Below are positions 49,061-59,122 of a stretch of DNA of 64,000 nt, piece after piece (position 1 is the first letter of the stretch; the number at the start of each line of letters is the position of its first letter). A program made the position numbers and the translations under genes. Location: the NCBI GenBank assembly GCA_947169285.1, contig CAMVPB010000001.1, forward strand, positions 203,226 through 267,225, written 5' to 3'. Source of the stretch: an uncultured bacterium. GTDB lineage: Bacteria > Bacillota_I > Bacilli_A > RF39 > UBA660. The notes under the pieces were generated by a model that had not been told where the DNA came from, ran no database searches, and was given only the letters and a program-made list of their open reading frames with translations.

Positions 49061-51076
49061 ATGAAAAAAATAGATAAATTGTTTATAATGTTTTTGCTTT
49101 TATTATTTTTAAGTGCGTGTAACAAGAAGGAGTATATTTATTTCAATTACAATTGTAATAGTAGAGTGGATTATCATAAATGCGAATTAAAGAACAATAA
49201 AATAAATTGTAATGTTATCATTCCAACTTGTGATGAACAAGAATTTTTGGGTTGGTATGAAGCAAATGAATATGAGATCCCGGTTGATTTAACAAAAAAA
49301 TTTACTAAAAATGAAATATTGTATGCAAGATGGGAAAATGTAGAAGAACCATCAAGCCAAGTTATAGAAGAACCTTCGAGTCAAATTATAGAAGAACCAA
49401 GTTCAAGCGAAATAGAAGAACCAAGTTCAAGTGAGCAACCATCAAGTTCATCTGAACAACCAAGTAGTAGTCAAACCATTGTTGTAACGAAGTACACAAT
49501 AATATTTAACGCCAATGGAGGAAGCAGTACACCACCATCACAAAGTGTAAAATATAATGATACTTTACCAACTATAAATGTTAAGCCAACAAAAACAGGA
49601 TACACATTTATGGGATGGTATGATAGTGTATCAGGAGGTACTCAATATTATAATTCATCAAATGTTGCAGTAAAAAAATATGATAAGAAAGCAGATATAA
49701 TATTGTATGCAAGATGGAAGGCAAAAACATATACAATAACATTTAATAATAATGGAGGAAGTGGTACCCCATCAGCACAAACAGTAACATATAATGATAC
49801 TTTACCAACTATAAGTGTTAAGCCAACAAAAACAGGATACACATTTATGGGCTGGTATGATAGCGTATCAAATGGAACTCAATATTATAATTCATCAAAT
49901 GTCGCAGTAAAAAAATATGATAAAGCATCAAATATAACATTATATGCTCAATGGAGTCTAAATGTATTAAAAATAAGGTATCGCGGAAATGGTGGAACTT
50001 GGAATTCTAATAATACAGATCTTACTGTTGATGAAAATGGATATGTTATTTATAAATCAAACAAAACAAAATATGTCCAAAAAGTATATTATGGTGATAA
50101 GAATGTTAATTTAGCAAACTATGATAATAGTAACTTTATAAGTTTTAAAAGAAAAGGTTATGAAGTGCCAACTGGTGCTGAATGGAAAATAGCTACAAAA
50201 ACTTTTGCTGATAATAAAAAGTTGAAGGCAGCTGATTTAGCATCAGCAGGTGGGTGTGACTTATCTAAGGGAGATTGTACTATTACATTAAAAGTAAATT
50301 GGAAGAAAAGTGGCTGGAGTATTACAAAAGATTATGGAACAGGTAAGTGGGTATATCATGGATACAATTCTAAAGAATTAAGTAAATATTATTCAACTAC
50401 TATGCCTTTTATAGAATATGTTCCTTCAAAAGCAATTAGTAGTGGAGATTCACTTCCTTTAATAATATTTCTTCATGGTAAAGGAAACATTAGATATGAA
50501 ATTGATTCAAGCGGAAATTTAACAGAAAAATGTTCTTCTTCATATTGTATATTAAATAGTGAATTTGCAAAAAATATAAAAAATTGGAAAAAGACAGGCC
50601 TTAAAAATATACCAGCTATTATGATGGCACCACACTTACAATATCCTGGTTGGGGTGGTACATTATCAGTCAATACAATAAGAGCAATGGTAAAATACGC
50701 AAAAGATAAATATAACATTGATGATAAAAAGGTTGTATTAATAGGCCATAGTCATGGTGGATATGGAGTGCCAAGCGTATTTTCAACAAATAAGAATTTA
50801 TTTTCAGCGCTTGTTATTATGAGTGGAGCTAACCCAACTCCAATAAGCAGTGATGTTTCAGATTTGAAGAAGATTCCGTTAAAAGGTTATACTGAAAATA
50901 ATGTATTGGTAATGAATGATATGAAAAGTTATTTTAATAGTTTAGGTAGAATAAATGATTTAACAATATATAAAACAACTCATAATGAAGTTATTAAAAA
51001 AGGCTTAACTGAAGACAAGAATAATGATAAAATTTCAGATTTAATATACTGGGCTTTATCACAAACTAGAAAATAA
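49061..51076 (+). CDS. Lipoprotein with InlB-type repeats and an alpha/beta-hydrolase domain
   Basis: 671 residues. Signal peptide with lipobox LSAC (Cys about 20); a Cys-containing small domain; a Glu-Pro-Ser linker (about 97-140, EEPSSSE units); then Listeria-Bacteroides (InlB B/Flg_new) repeats with the GYTFMGWYDS core, two nearly identical; then a diverged third; then an esterase-like alpha/beta hydrolase from about 430 with LPLIIFLHGKG and nucleophile elbow GHSHGGYG (Ser about 564). THNEV near the end may supply His. A cell-anchored esterase or depolymerase, possibly acting on polysaccharide esters. Confidence 0.85.
   Translation: MKKIDKLFIMFLLLLFLSACNKKEYIYFNYNCNSRVDYHKCELKNNKINCNVIIPTCDEQEFLGWYEANEYEIPVDLTKKFTKNEILYARWENVEEPSSQVIEEPSSQIIEEPSSSEIEEPSSSEQPSSSSEQPSSSQTIVVTKYTIIFNANGGSSTPPSQSVKYNDTLPTINVKPTKTGYTFMGWYDSVSGGTQYYNSSNVAVKKYDKKADIILYARWKAKTYTITFNNNGGSGTPSAQTVTYNDTLPTISVKPTKTGYTFMGWYDSVSNGTQYYNSSNVAVKKYDKASNITLYAQWSLNVLKIRYRGNGGTWNSNNTDLTVDENGYVIYKSNKTKYVQKVYYGDKNVNLANYDNSNFISFKRKGYEVPTGAEWKIATKTFADNKKLKAADLASAGGCDLSKGDCTITLKVNWKKSGWSITKDYGTGKWVYHGYNSKELSKYYSTTMPFIEYVPSKAISSGDSLPLIIFLHGKGNIRYEIDSSGNLTEKCSSSYCILNSEFAKNIKNWKKTGLKNIPAIMMAPHLQYPGWGGTLSVNTIRAMVKYAKDKYNIDDKKVVLIGHSHGGYGVPSVFSTNKNLFSALVIMSGANPTPISSDVSDLKKIPLKGYTENNVLVMNDMKSYFNSLGRINDLTIYKTTHNEVIKKGLTEDKNNDKISDLIYWALSQTRK
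49553..49926 (+). repeat. 237-bp coding tandem repeat (InlB-type domains)
   Basis: The stretch from 49553 recurs at 49790 with a 237-bp (79-codon) period and long identical runs, for example around the codons for PTKTGYTFMGWYDS. High DNA identity points to recent duplication of the domain. Confidence 0.75.
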
Positions 51077-51111
51077 AAATTTGTATTTCAAAAAAAGTAA
51101 AAAAAATTTAA

Positions 51112-51137
51112 AAAACCCTTGATTTTTCAAGGGTTTT
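51112..51137 (+). terminator. Terminator after the esterase gene
   Basis: AAAACCCTTGA (51112-51122) and TCAAGGGTTTT (51127-51137), 11-bp perfect stem. Confidence 0.85.
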
Positions 51138-51147
51138 ATCATATAAT
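51119..51147 (+). promoter_or_regulatory. Promoter of the S10 operon
   Basis: TTGATT (51119-51124) and TATAAT (51142-51147) are 17 bp apart. The -35 lies inside the upstream gene's terminator stem. Confidence 0.7.
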
Positions 51148-51153
51148 TTAATG

Positions 51154-51282
51154 CGTATATGACTGGCTGGGAGGTGCAAGGTTGCTGATACACCAGGTTA
51201 GGTTGTAGGAAACTTAATTTAATATCAGGTAATTTGCATTTAGCAAGTCTATTAAAAATAATAGGCGAAGGAGGATAAAAAT
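51154..51282 (+). ncRNA. Leader of the S10 ribosomal protein operon
   Basis: About 130 untranslated bases precede rpsJ. They are G-richer than the neighbourhood (CTGGCTGGGAGGTGCAAGG, ACACCAGGTTAGGTTGTAGG) and contain no start codon with an RBS until AAGGAGG before rpsJ. Long conserved leaders of this kind precede rpsJ in many Bacillota and are thought to mediate r-protein feedback. The assignment rests on position and composition. Confidence 0.6.
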
Positions 51283-51591
51283 ATGTCAAAAGACAAAGTA
51301 AGAATTAGACTTAAAGCTTTTGATCACAGATTAATTGATCAAGCTGCAACTAAAATTGTTGAGACTGTTAAGAGAACTGGTGGAGTTGTAAGTGGACCTG
51401 TACCACTACCAACTGAAATTGATAAAATCACTATTTTGAGAGCTGTTCACAAATATAAAGATTCACGTGAACAATTCGAAATTAGAACACACAAAAGATT
51501 AATCGATATCACAAGTCCAAGTAAAGAAACAATTGAAGCTTTAACTCATTTGGATTTACCAAGTGGTGTTGATATTGAAATCAAATTATAA
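51283..51591 (+). CDS. rpsJ: 30S ribosomal protein S10
   Basis: 102 residues, normal size. [27 protein letters not shown] and [12 protein letters not shown] are family landmarks. First gene of the S10-spc-alpha cluster. S10 also serves in transcription antitermination with NusB. Preceded by a GGAGG RBS and the leader. Confidence 0.98.
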   Translation: MSKDKVRIRLKAFDHRLIDQAATKIVETVKRTGGVVSGPVPLPTEIDKITILRAVHKYKDSREQFEIRTHKRLIDITSPSKETIEALTHLDLPSGVDIEIKL

Positions 51592-51609
51592 TAATGGAGG
51601 GAAATTAAA

Positions 51610-52392
51610 ATGAAAGGAATCTTAGGACGTAAAGTTGGAATGACTGGTGTCTTCACAACTGACGGTAAACTTATACCTGTTACTGTTGTTGAGTGTGAAC
51701 CTAATGTAGTTACACAAATTAAAACAGTTGAAAAAGATGGGTATAATGCAATTCAATTAGGTGCTTTTAATAAAAAAGAGAAAGTATCAAATAAGCCTGA
51801 AATCGGGCATGCTAAAAAAGCAAATACAGAACCTAAGCGCTTCTTAAAGGAAATTCGTGGTATCGAAGTTGAAAATTACGAAGTAGGTAAGGTTATAGGA
51901 GTAGACACATTCGAAGCTGGAGAACTTGTTGATGTAACAGGAACATCTAAAGGTAAAGGTTTTGCAGGTGTTATTAAGAGATGGAATCAATCTCGTGGAC
52001 CAATGACTCATGGTTCAACATATCATAGAAGAGTTGGATCTTTAGGACCAATGAGACCTATGAGAGTTTTAAAAGGTAAAAAATTACCAGGACATTTAGG
52101 AAATGAAACAGTTACTATTCAAAACTTAGAAATAATAAGTGTTGATACTGAAAACAACTGCTTATTAATAAGTGGTAATATTCCTGGTGCAAAAGGTGGA
52201 TATGTATTAATTAGAACTGCTATAAAAGGTGGTAAAAACACTGCTGCTGATTTAGTTTCATATGTTGTTGAAGAAGAATCAGTAATAGAAAATACAGAAG
52301 CACCTGTAACTGAAGAAGTAGTAGAAACTGCTACTGAAGAAGTAAAAGAAGAAGTTGCTGAAACAGCTGAAGAAGTTAAGGAGGCAGAATAA
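51610..52392 (+). CDS. rplC: 50S ribosomal protein L3 with acidic C-terminal extension
   Basis: 260 residues; the usual L3 is about 210. Residues 1-212 are a normal L3 ([42 protein letters not shown]). The last 45 or so residues are an acidic Glu/Thr/Val-rich tail ([20 protein letters not shown]). The tail is probably disordered and surface-exposed. The stop overlaps the L4 start (TAATG). Confidence 0.97.
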   Translation: MKGILGRKVGMTGVFTTDGKLIPVTVVECEPNVVTQIKTVEKDGYNAIQLGAFNKKEKVSNKPEIGHAKKANTEPKRFLKEIRGIEVENYEVGKVIGVDTFEAGELVDVTGTSKGKGFAGVIKRWNQSRGPMTHGSTYHRRVGSLGPMRPMRVLKGKKLPGHLGNETVTIQNLEIISVDTENNCLLISGNIPGAKGGYVLIRTAIKGGKNTAADLVSYVVEEESVIENTEAPVTEEVVETATEEVKEEVAETAEEVKEAE

Positions 52393-53015
52393 TGGCAAAG
52401 ATTAGCGTTTTAAGTCTTAAAGGTGAAAAAACATCTGACTTAACTTTAGATAAAAATATTTGGGATGCTGAAGTTAATGAAAAAGTATTAACTGATGCTA
52501 TTAACTTAACACTTGCTTCTTTAAGACAAGGTACTCATAGTACTAAAACAAGAGGAGAAGTTAGTGGTGGAGGTCGTAAACCTTGGAAACAAAAAGGAAC
52601 AGGTAGAGCTCGTCAAGGATCTACCAGAGCTGTTCAATGGCCAGGTGGAGGTATTGCATTCGGACCTACTCCAAGAAGTTATGACAAAAAGATGAATAAA
52701 AAATCTAGAAGATTAGCTTTAATATCTGCTTTATCTTCTAAATATCAAAATAAAGAATTAGTTGTAGTTGAAAACTTTGATTTAAAAACTAATAAAACTA
52801 AAGACTTAAATGAAATATTAAAATGTTTAAAAGTTAATAACACTGCTTTATTAGTAAGTATTGATGAAAACGTTAATTTAAATTTAGCTTCTAGAAACAA
52901 TGAAAACTTAGCATATTTAAATGTTGAAGGTATCAATGTTTTAGATATAGTTAGAAATAATAACTTAGTAATTGATGAAAAGAGTGTTAAGAAATTAGAG
53001 GAGGTGCTTAAATAA
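52392..53015 (+). CDS. rplD: 50S ribosomal protein L4
   Basis: 207 residues. The tentacle loop is GEVSGGGRKPWKQKGTGRAR followed by QGSTRAVQWPGGG. In other bacteria L4 represses the S10 operon through its leader. One-base overlaps with rplC and rplW (TAATG) imply translational coupling. Confidence 0.98.
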   Translation: MAKISVLSLKGEKTSDLTLDKNIWDAEVNEKVLTDAINLTLASLRQGTHSTKTRGEVSGGGRKPWKQKGTGRARQGSTRAVQWPGGGIAFGPTPRSYDKKMNKKSRRLALISALSSKYQNKELVVVENFDLKTNKTKDLNEILKCLKVNNTALLVSIDENVNLNLASRNNENLAYLNVEGINVLDIVRNNNLVIDEKSVKKLEEVLK

Positions 53016-53284
53016 TGAATTATGATATTTTATTAGCACCAGTTATCACTGAAAAATCTCAAAAATTAGCAGCTGATAATGTTTATGTATTTAAAGTTTT
53101 AAAAAGTGCAAATAAGACTCAAATTAAACAAGCAATTGAAAAGAAATTTGGTGTTAAAGTAGCAAGTGTTAATACTTTAAATGTAGTAACTAAAAAAAGA
53201 AGAGTTGGAAAATACTCTGGAAGAACTAATGCTTATAAGAAAGCATATGTAAAACTAATGGAAGGCTCTAAAATAGAGTTTTAG
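53015..53284 (+). CDS. rplW: 50S ribosomal protein L23
   Basis: 89 residues; YDILLAPVITEKSQKL and KKRRVGKYSGRTNAYKKAYV are typical. Binds at the polypeptide exit and docks trigger factor and SRP. Coupled to rplD. Confidence 0.97.
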   Translation: MNYDILLAPVITEKSQKLAADNVYVFKVLKSANKTQIKQAIEKKFGVKVASVNTLNVVTKKRRVGKYSGRTNAYKKAYVKLMEGSKIEF

Positions 53285-53297
53285 TTAGGAGGATAAA

Positions 53298-54131
53298 ATG
53301 CCAGTTAAGAATTATAAACCAATTACAAATGGTACAAGAAATATGAGTACTTTGGTTAATGATGAAATAACTAAAAGTACACCAGAAAAATCTTTACTTA
53401 AAAAAGCAAGAAAAACTGGTGGAAGAAATAACCAAGGTAAAATAACTGTTAGACATATTGGTGGCGGAGTTAAAAGAAAATATCGTGTAATAGATTTCAA
53501 AAGAAATAAAGATGGTATTAAAGGTACTGTTGCTTCAATCGAATATGATCCAAACAGAAGTGCAAATATTGCATTAATAAATTACGAAGATGGTGAAAAA
53601 AGATATATTATTGCTCCACTTGGATTAAAAGTTGGAGACAAAATTGAAAGTGGAGAAAACGCTGATATCAAAGTTGGTAATTCTCTTCCACTATCAAATA
53701 TCCCAGTAGGTACAGTAGTACACAATATTGAATTAAATCCTGGAAAAGGTGCTTCAATTTGTAGAAGTGCTGGTGCTAGTGCACAAATTCTTGGTAGAGA
53801 AGACAAATATGTACTATTAAGATTAAAAAGTGGTGAAACAAGAAAATTCTTAGGAAATTGTAGAGCTACTATTGGTGAAGTTGGAAATACTGATTATGAA
53901 TTAGTTAACTTAGGTAAAGCTGGAAGAAAAAGACATATGGGTATTAGACCTACAGTTCGTGGATCTGTTATGAACCCTAATGATCACCCACATGGTGGTG
54001 GTGAAGGTAGAGCTCCAGTTGGACGTAAGCAACCAATGACACCTTGGGGTAAACCAGCATTAGGTTATAAGACAAGAAAATCTAAGAAAGCTTCAGAGAA
54101 ATTAATAGTTTCTCGTAAGAATAGAAAATAA
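53298..54131 (+). CDS. rplB: 50S ribosomal protein L2
   Basis: 277 residues, standard. [20 protein letters not shown] near the N-terminus and the peptidyl-transferase-proximal [20 protein letters not shown] near the end are intact. AGGAGG RBS. Confidence 0.98.
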   Translation: MPVKNYKPITNGTRNMSTLVNDEITKSTPEKSLLKKARKTGGRNNQGKITVRHIGGGVKRKYRVIDFKRNKDGIKGTVASIEYDPNRSANIALINYEDGEKRYIIAPLGLKVGDKIESGENADIKVGNSLPLSNIPVGTVVHNIELNPGKGASICRSAGASAQILGREDKYVLLRLKSGETRKFLGNCRATIGEVGNTDYELVNLGKAGRKRHMGIRPTVRGSVMNPNDHPHGGGEGRAPVGRKQPMTPWGKPALGYKTRKSKKASEKLIVSRKNRK

Positions 54132-54142
54132 GGAGTGAAACT

Positions 54143-54415
54143 ATGGCAAGAAGTTTAAAAAAAGGTCCTTATACATTTGATAGATTACTTAAAAAAGTAA
54201 GAACATTAAATGAAACAGGTAAAAAAGAAGTAATTAAAACATATTCTCGTCGTTCAACAATATATCCAGACTTTGTAGGACATACTTTCGCTGTTCATAA
54301 TGGAAAAGAATTTATTCCTGTTTATATTACTGAAGATATGGTAGGACATAAATTAGGTGAATTTTCATTAACTCGTAAGTTTACAGGTCATGCTGGAAGT
54401 AACGAAGGGAAATAG
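54143..54415 (+). CDS. rpsS: 30S ribosomal protein S19
   Basis: 90 residues; [37 protein letters not shown] and [13 protein letters not shown] are canonical. Sits at the head of the 30S subunit with S13. Confidence 0.98.
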   Translation: MARSLKKGPYTFDRLLKKVRTLNETGKKEVIKTYSRRSTIYPDFVGHTFAVHNGKEFIPVYITEDMVGHKLGEFSLTRKFTGHAGSNEGK

Positions 54416-54426
54416 GAGGATTAGAG

Positions 54427-54771
54427 ATGGAAACATATAGTTTACATAAAGGAGCTATGATAGCACCTCGTAAAGCAAGAATGACTCTTGATTTAATTAG
54501 AGGTAAAAAAGTAGCTGATGCAGAAAAGATTTTATTAACTACAAATACAAAAGCTAGTCGCCTAATTAAAAAAGTACTAGATAGCGCAGTAGCAAATGCT
54601 ACTAACAATCTAGGATTAAATAAAAATGATTTATTTGTTAAAGAAACTTATATAAATGAAGGAACTGTTTTAAAAAGATATAAAATAGGTTCTCGTTCTA
54701 GAGTAGATAAAAGATACAAAAGAACATCTCATATATATGTAAAAGTAGCAGATGGAAAGGAGAACAACTAA
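54427..54771 (+). CDS. rplV: 50S ribosomal protein L22
   Basis: 114 residues; [21 protein letters not shown] and the exit-tunnel loop [19 protein letters not shown] are clear. Macrolide-interacting loop without obvious insertions. Stop overlaps rpsC (TAATG). Confidence 0.97.
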   Translation: METYSLHKGAMIAPRKARMTLDLIRGKKVADAEKILLTTNTKASRLIKKVLDSAVANATNNLGLNKNDLFVKETYINEGTVLKRYKIGSRSRVDKRYKRTSHIYVKVADGKENN

Positions 54772-55445
54772 TGGGTCAAAAAGTAAGTCCAGTCGGATTA
54801 AGGATAGGTATTAATAAAGATTGGGAATCTAAATGGTATGCATCTAATAAAGATTTTAAAAAATATTTACAATTAGATATTAAAATTAGAAAATACTTAG
54901 ATAAATGTTTAAAAGGTTGTTCTGTAGCTAATGTAGTTATTGAAAGAAATAAAAAAAGAACAAATGTAATTATAAGTACTGCTAAACCTGGTGTTATTAT
55001 CGGTAAAGGTGGTGCTGATATTGAAAAACATAAGAATGCTTTAAAGAAATTAACAGGTGAAGAAATATATTTATCAATAGTTGAAATTAAAGGTATTGAT
55101 ACAAATGCAGCATTAGTTGCTGAATCTATCGCTATGCAAATTGAAAATAGAGCATCTTATCGTTCAGCTCAAAAAAGAGCTATTAGAAACGCTATGAAAG
55201 CTGGAGCTAAAGGTATTAAAGTTTTAGTTTCTGGACGTTTAAATGGTGCTGAAATAGCTAGAAGTGAAGTTAAAAGTGAAGGAACAGTTCCTCTACATAC
55301 TTTAAGAGCTGATATAGACTATGCACATAAAGAAGCAGATACAATTTATGGAAAAATTGGTGTAAAAGTATGGATCTATAAAGGTGAAATACTTCGTGCT
55401 AAGAAAAAGGAGGTGCCTTCAAATGTTGATTCCAAAGAGAACTAA
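54771..55445 (+). CDS. rpsC: 30S ribosomal protein S3
   Basis: 224 residues. [20 protein letters not shown] start, KH domain with [13 protein letters not shown], and [18 protein letters not shown]. Its last 23 bp overlap the start of rplP. Confidence 0.98.
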   Translation: MGQKVSPVGLRIGINKDWESKWYASNKDFKKYLQLDIKIRKYLDKCLKGCSVANVVIERNKKRTNVIISTAKPGVIIGKGGADIEKHKNALKKLTGEEIYLSIVEIKGIDTNAALVAESIAMQIENRASYRSAQKRAIRNAMKAGAKGIKVLVSGRLNGAEIARSEVKSEGTVPLHTLRADIDYAHKEADTIYGKIGVKVWIYKGEILRAKKKEVPSNVDSKEN

Positions 55446-55848
55446 ATATCGTAAACCACATCGTGTTAGTTATGAAGGAAAAGCTAAAGGTAATGTTGAA
55501 CTTACTCAAGGTGAGTTTGGATTAATGGCTAAAGAAGGTGCTTATATCTCAGCTAGACAAATTGAAGCTGCTCGTATAGCTATGACTAGACATATGAAAA
55601 ACTTCAAAAGAGGTAAAGTATTTATTAATATATTCCCACACTTAGCAAGAACTAAGAAACCTGCTGAAGTACGTATGGGAAGTGGTAAAGGTAATGTAGA
55701 AGAATGGGTAGCAGTAGTAAAAGCTGGTAAGATTATGTTTGAAATGACTGATGTTACTGAAGAAATCGCAAGAGAAGCTTTTAGACTTGCATCTCATAAG
55801 TTACCAATCAAAACTAAATTTGTTATGAAAAGTGAGGTGAGTGAATAA
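55423..55848 (+). CDS. rplP: 50S ribosomal protein L16
   Basis: 141 residues beginning [14 protein letters not shown], the family N-terminus, behind AAGGAGGTG. An in-frame ATG at 55384 inside rpsC would add 13 atypical residues, so it is rejected. Contacts the tRNA acceptor arm region. Confidence 0.97.
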   Translation: MLIPKRTKYRKPHRVSYEGKAKGNVELTQGEFGLMAKEGAYISARQIEAARIAMTRHMKNFKRGKVFINIFPHLARTKKPAEVRMGSGKGNVEEWVAVVKAGKIMFEMTDVTEEIAREAFRLASHKLPIKTKFVMKSEVSE

Positions 55849-56051
55849 TGAAGATGGAAGAAATCAGAAAAATGTCTGAAAAAGATATCAATAAGAAAAT
55901 TGAAGAAGATAAAGCTGAATTATTCAATTTAAGATTTGCTGCTGCTTCAGGTTCACTTGAAAAACCTCATAGAGTGTCTATGTTAAGACATGAAGTAGCA
56001 AGATTAAAAACAGTTCTAAAAGAACGTGAATTAGAAGGGTTAAAAAAGTAG
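55848..56051 (+). CDS. rpmC: 50S ribosomal protein L29
   Basis: 67 residues; LFNLRFAAASGSLEKPHRVS is the family core. One-base overlap with rplP (TAATG). Confidence 0.96.
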   Translation: MKMEEIRKMSEKDINKKIEEDKAELFNLRFAAASGSLEKPHRVSMLRHEVARLKTVLKERELEGLKK

Positions 56052-56058
56052 GTGAATT

Positions 56059-56319
56059 ATGGAAAAAGCAAAACAAGAACTTATAGGAAAAGTTGTAAGT
56101 AATGCATGTGATAAAACTATCACTATTGAAGTAGTAACTTACAAAAAACACCCATTATATGGTAAAAGAGTAAAAAGTACTAAAAAATATGCGGTACATG
56201 ATGAAAAAAATGTAGCTAAAGTTGGAGATACAGTTAAAGTAGTATTTACTAAACCAATTTCAAAAACTAAGAGATATGTTTTGGATAAAGTCATTGAAAA
56301 AGCCGCTATTGTGGATTAA
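56059..56319 (+). CDS. rpsQ: 30S ribosomal protein S17
   Basis: 86 residues, OB fold: LIGKVVSNACDKTITIEV, KKHPLYGKRVKSTKKYAVHD, GDTVKVVFTKPISKTKRY. Confidence 0.97.
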   Translation: MEKAKQELIGKVVSNACDKTITIEVVTYKKHPLYGKRVKSTKKYAVHDEKNVAKVGDTVKVVFTKPISKTKRYVLDKVIEKAAIVD

Positions 56320-56331
56320 GGAGGATCAGTT

Positions 56332-56700
56332 ATGATACAACCTGAAAGTCGTTTAAAAGTTGCTGATAACTCAGGTGCTCGTGAACTATTAGTTATTAGA
56401 GTTATGGGTGGAAGCAAAGTTAAAAGCGGAAATATTGGAGATGTAGTAGTTGGTACTGTAAAAAAAGCAATACCAAATGGTACTATTGAAAAAGGTAAAG
56501 TAGTTAAAGCTGTTATAGTAAGAACAGTTCAAGGTGTTAAAAGAAAAGACGGAAGTCATATCAAATTTGAAGATAATGCTTGCGTATTAATTAAAGATGA
56601 TAATAGTCCAATAGGAACTCGTGTTCTAGGACCTGTTGCTCGTGAACTTCGTGATAAGAATTACATGAAAATTGTTTCACTAGCACCAGAAGTATTATAG
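56332..56700 (+). CDS. rplN: 50S ribosomal protein L14
   Basis: 122 residues; [34 protein letters not shown] and [20 protein letters not shown] are standard. Confidence 0.98.
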   Translation: MIQPESRLKVADNSGARELLVIRVMGGSKVKSGNIGDVVVGTVKKAIPNGTIEKGKVVKAVIVRTVQGVKRKDGSHIKFEDNACVLIKDDNSPIGTRVLGPVARELRDKNYMKIVSLAPEVL

Positions 56701-56710
56701 GAGGCTACTA

Positions 56711-57013
56711 ATGAAGATAAAAGTTGGAGATATGGTAAAAGTTATATCTGGTAGTTGCAAAGGTAAAGAAGGTAAAGTAACTAAAGTTCTAAAAAATGAA
56801 AATAGAGTAATAGTTGATAAAATTAACATTGTTAAAAAACATGTAAAACCTAACAATACTAATGAAACTGGCGGAATTCTTGAAATAGAGGCTCCTATTC
56901 ACATTTCAAATGTTGCTTTAGTTAAGAAAGAAAAGAAAGCAGCTAAAGAAGTAAAAAAAGAAACAAAAAAAGCAACAACTAAAAAAACTACTAAGAAAGA
57001 AAGTAAAAAGTAG
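56711..57013 (+). CDS. rplX: 50S ribosomal protein L24 with basic tail
   Basis: 100 residues. The KOW core is [19 protein letters not shown]. Residues from about 76 form a Lys/Thr/Glu low-complexity basic tail ([19 protein letters not shown]) that contrasts with the acidic tail on L3. Confidence 0.95.
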   Translation: MKIKVGDMVKVISGSCKGKEGKVTKVLKNENRVIVDKINIVKKHVKPNNTNETGGILEIEAPIHISNVALVKKEKKAAKEVKKETKKATTKKTTKKESKK

Positions 57014-57020
57014 GTGAATT

Positions 57021-57560
57021 ATGGAAACATTAAAAGAATTATATAACAAAGAAATTCTTCCTAGTTTAAAGAAAGAATATGGTTATACTTCTGATATGCA
57101 AGTTCCAAGATTAGAAAAAATAGTTCTAAACATGGGAGTTGGAGATGCTTTAACAGATTCTAAGTACTTAGATGCAGCAGTTAAAGAATTAGAAGTAATT
57201 GCTGGACAAAAACCAGTAATAACAAAAGCTAAAAAATCAATAGCTGGATTTAAATTAAGAGAAGGAAATAAAATAGGATGTAAAGTTACTTTAAGAGGAG
57301 ATAAAATGTATATTTTCTTAGAGAAACTTGTTAAAATTGCTCTTCCTCGTGTAAGAGACTTTAGAGGAATTTCTAAAGGAAGTTTTGATGGAAGAGGAAA
57401 TTATACTTTAGGAATTAAAGAACAATTAATATTCCCAGAAGTAGAATATGATAATGTTATTAAAACTCGTGGATTAGATGTAGTAATAGTTACTACTGCT
57501 AAATCTAATAAAGAAGCACTTTCTTTATTAACAGGGTTTGGATTACCATTTAGGAAGTAA
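57021..57560 (+). CDS. rplE: 50S ribosomal protein L5
   Basis: 179 residues; [37 protein letters not shown] and [13 protein letters not shown]. Part of the 5S rRNA-protein particle. Confidence 0.98.
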   Translation: METLKELYNKEILPSLKKEYGYTSDMQVPRLEKIVLNMGVGDALTDSKYLDAAVKELEVIAGQKPVITKAKKSIAGFKLREGNKIGCKVTLRGDKMYIFLEKLVKIALPRVRDFRGISKGSFDGRGNYTLGIKEQLIFPEVEYDNVIKTRGLDVVIVTTAKSNKEALSLLTGFGLPFRK

Positions 57561-57569
57561 GGAGGAATT

Positions 57570-57755
57570 ATGGCAAAAAAAAGTAAAATAGTTAGTTGGC
57601 AAAAAGGTTCTAAATTTAAAGCTAGAAACTATACAAGATGCGAAAGATGTGGAAGACCACATGGTGTTTTAAGAAAATTCGGTCTATGCCGTATTTGCTT
57701 CAGAGAACTTGCTTACAAAGGACAAATACCTGGTGTTAAAAAATCTAGTTGGTAA
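57570..57755 (+). CDS. rpsZ: 30S ribosomal protein S14 type Z (zinc form)
   Basis: 61 residues, the short zinc-binding S14: CERCGRPH and CRICFREL provide the four Cys ligands. Followed by a 53-bp gap without a gene before rpsH. Confidence 0.97.
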   Translation: MAKKSKIVSWQKGSKFKARNYTRCERCGRPHGVLRKFGLCRICFRELAYKGQIPGVKKSSW

Positions 57756-57808
57756 TAGATGAATATGAAAGAAATTAATAAATTGGGTTTTAAGAAGGGA
57801 GAATAGTT

Positions 57809-58207
57809 ATGGTAAATGATACAGTAGCAGATATGCTTACAAGAATTCGTAATGCTAATGCTATGAGATATAAAACAGTAGAAGTTCCTTCAACTAAATT
57901 AACAAGAGGTATTGCTGATATATTTGTTAAAGAAGGTTATATCGCTGGTTATAGTGAGTCTGAAGAAAAAACTGCTGCTAAAATGTTAGTATTAAATTTG
58001 AAATATACAAAATCTAAAGAAAGAGTAATTACTGGTCTTAAGAGAATTAGTAAACCAGGATTACGTGTTTATGCAAAAGCTAATGAACTTCCAAGAGTTA
58101 TTAATGGTTTAGGAACTGCAATTATTTCTACTCCAGAAGGTTTAATGACTGATAAAGAAGCTAGAAGTAAGTCTCTTGGTGGAGAAGTGCTTTTGTACAT
58201 ATGGTAA
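57809..58207 (+). CDS. rpsH: 30S ribosomal protein S8
   Basis: 132 residues: DTVADMLTRIRNANAMRY and the C-terminal GIAIISTPEG equivalent (GTAIISTPEGLMTDKEA) are typical. S8 represses the spc operon in E. coli. RBS AAGGGAG. Confidence 0.98.
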   Translation: MVNDTVADMLTRIRNANAMRYKTVEVPSTKLTRGIADIFVKEGYIAGYSESEEKTAAKMLVLNLKYTKSKERVITGLKRISKPGLRVYAKANELPRVINGLGTAIISTPEGLMTDKEARSKSLGGEVLLYIW

Positions 58208-58220
58208 GAGGTGAATATAT

Positions 58221-58757
58221 ATGAGTCGTATTGGAAATAGAGAACTTAATATACCTGAAGGCGTAACAGTTACAGTTGACAATAACTTAGTAACAGTTAC
58301 TGGCGCTAAAGGAACCCTTACTTTTGAATATAAAAATGATGTTAATGTTGAAGTTAAAGAAGGTAAAGTAATTGTTACTAGAAAAAACGATTTAAAAACT
58401 TCTAAACAATTACACGGAACAACTAATTCAATAATTAAAAATATGATCGATGGAGTTAGTACTGGATTTAAAAAAGAATTAGAGATTAATGGTGTTGGTT
58501 ATAAGTTTGCTGTTCAAGGTAATAAATTAGTAATTAATGCTGGATACTCTCATACAGTTAATGTTGAAATTCCTAATGGGTTGAAACTTGAAACTCCATC
58601 TGCAACTGAACTTACAATAAGCGGAATTGATAAACAATTAGTTGGTGAATTTGCTGCTAATGTAAGAAAAGTTAGAGGACCAGAGCCTTATAAAGGTAAA
58701 GGTATTAAATATAAAGATGAACATATTCGTCGTAAAGAAGGAAAGAAAGCTGCATAA
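58221..58757 (+). CDS. rplF: 50S ribosomal protein L6
   Basis: 178 residues: [28 protein letters not shown] and [20 protein letters not shown] near the end. Confidence 0.98.
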   Translation: MSRIGNRELNIPEGVTVTVDNNLVTVTGAKGTLTFEYKNDVNVEVKEGKVIVTRKNDLKTSKQLHGTTNSIIKNMIDGVSTGFKKELEINGVGYKFAVQGNKLVINAGYSHTVNVEIPNGLKLETPSATELTISGIDKQLVGEFAANVRKVRGPEPYKGKGIKYKDEHIRRKEGKKAA

Positions 58758-58768
58758 GGAGGTAAAGT

Positions 58769-59122
58769 ATGATAAAGAAAGAATCAAGAAATGTTGCGCG
58801 TGTAGCGAGACATGAAAGAATTAGAAAAACTATTCACGGAACTAATTCTACTCCTAGATTATGTGTATTTAAGAGTAACAAAGATCTTTATGTTCAAATA
58901 ATTAATGATGAAGAAGGAGTTACTTTAGCAAGCGTTTCTGGAAAAGAATTAGGACTTAAAGGCGTAAATGTTGAAAATGCTAAAAAAGTGGGAGAAGAAA
59001 TAGCTGCAAGAGCTAAAAAAGCTAAAATCAAAACTGTAGTATTTGATAGAGGTGGATACTTATATCATGGTGTAGTTAAAGCTTTAGCAGAATCTGCTCG
59101 TGAGAAAGGATTAGAATTCTAA
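58769..59122 (+). CDS. rplR: 50S ribosomal protein L18
   Basis: 117 residues: [56 protein letters not shown]. Binds 5S rRNA. One-base overlap with rpsE (TAATG). Confidence 0.98.
   Translation: MIKKESRNVARVARHERIRKTIHGTNSTPRLCVFKSNKDLYVQIINDEEGVTLASVSGKELGLKGVNVENAKKVGEEIAARAKKAKIKTVVFDRGGYLYHGVVKALAESAREKGLEF

Noticed and set aside
57756-57808. A gene between rpsZ and rpsH
   Set aside because: The 53-bp gap has no start with an open frame of any length and is best read as leader for rpsH.
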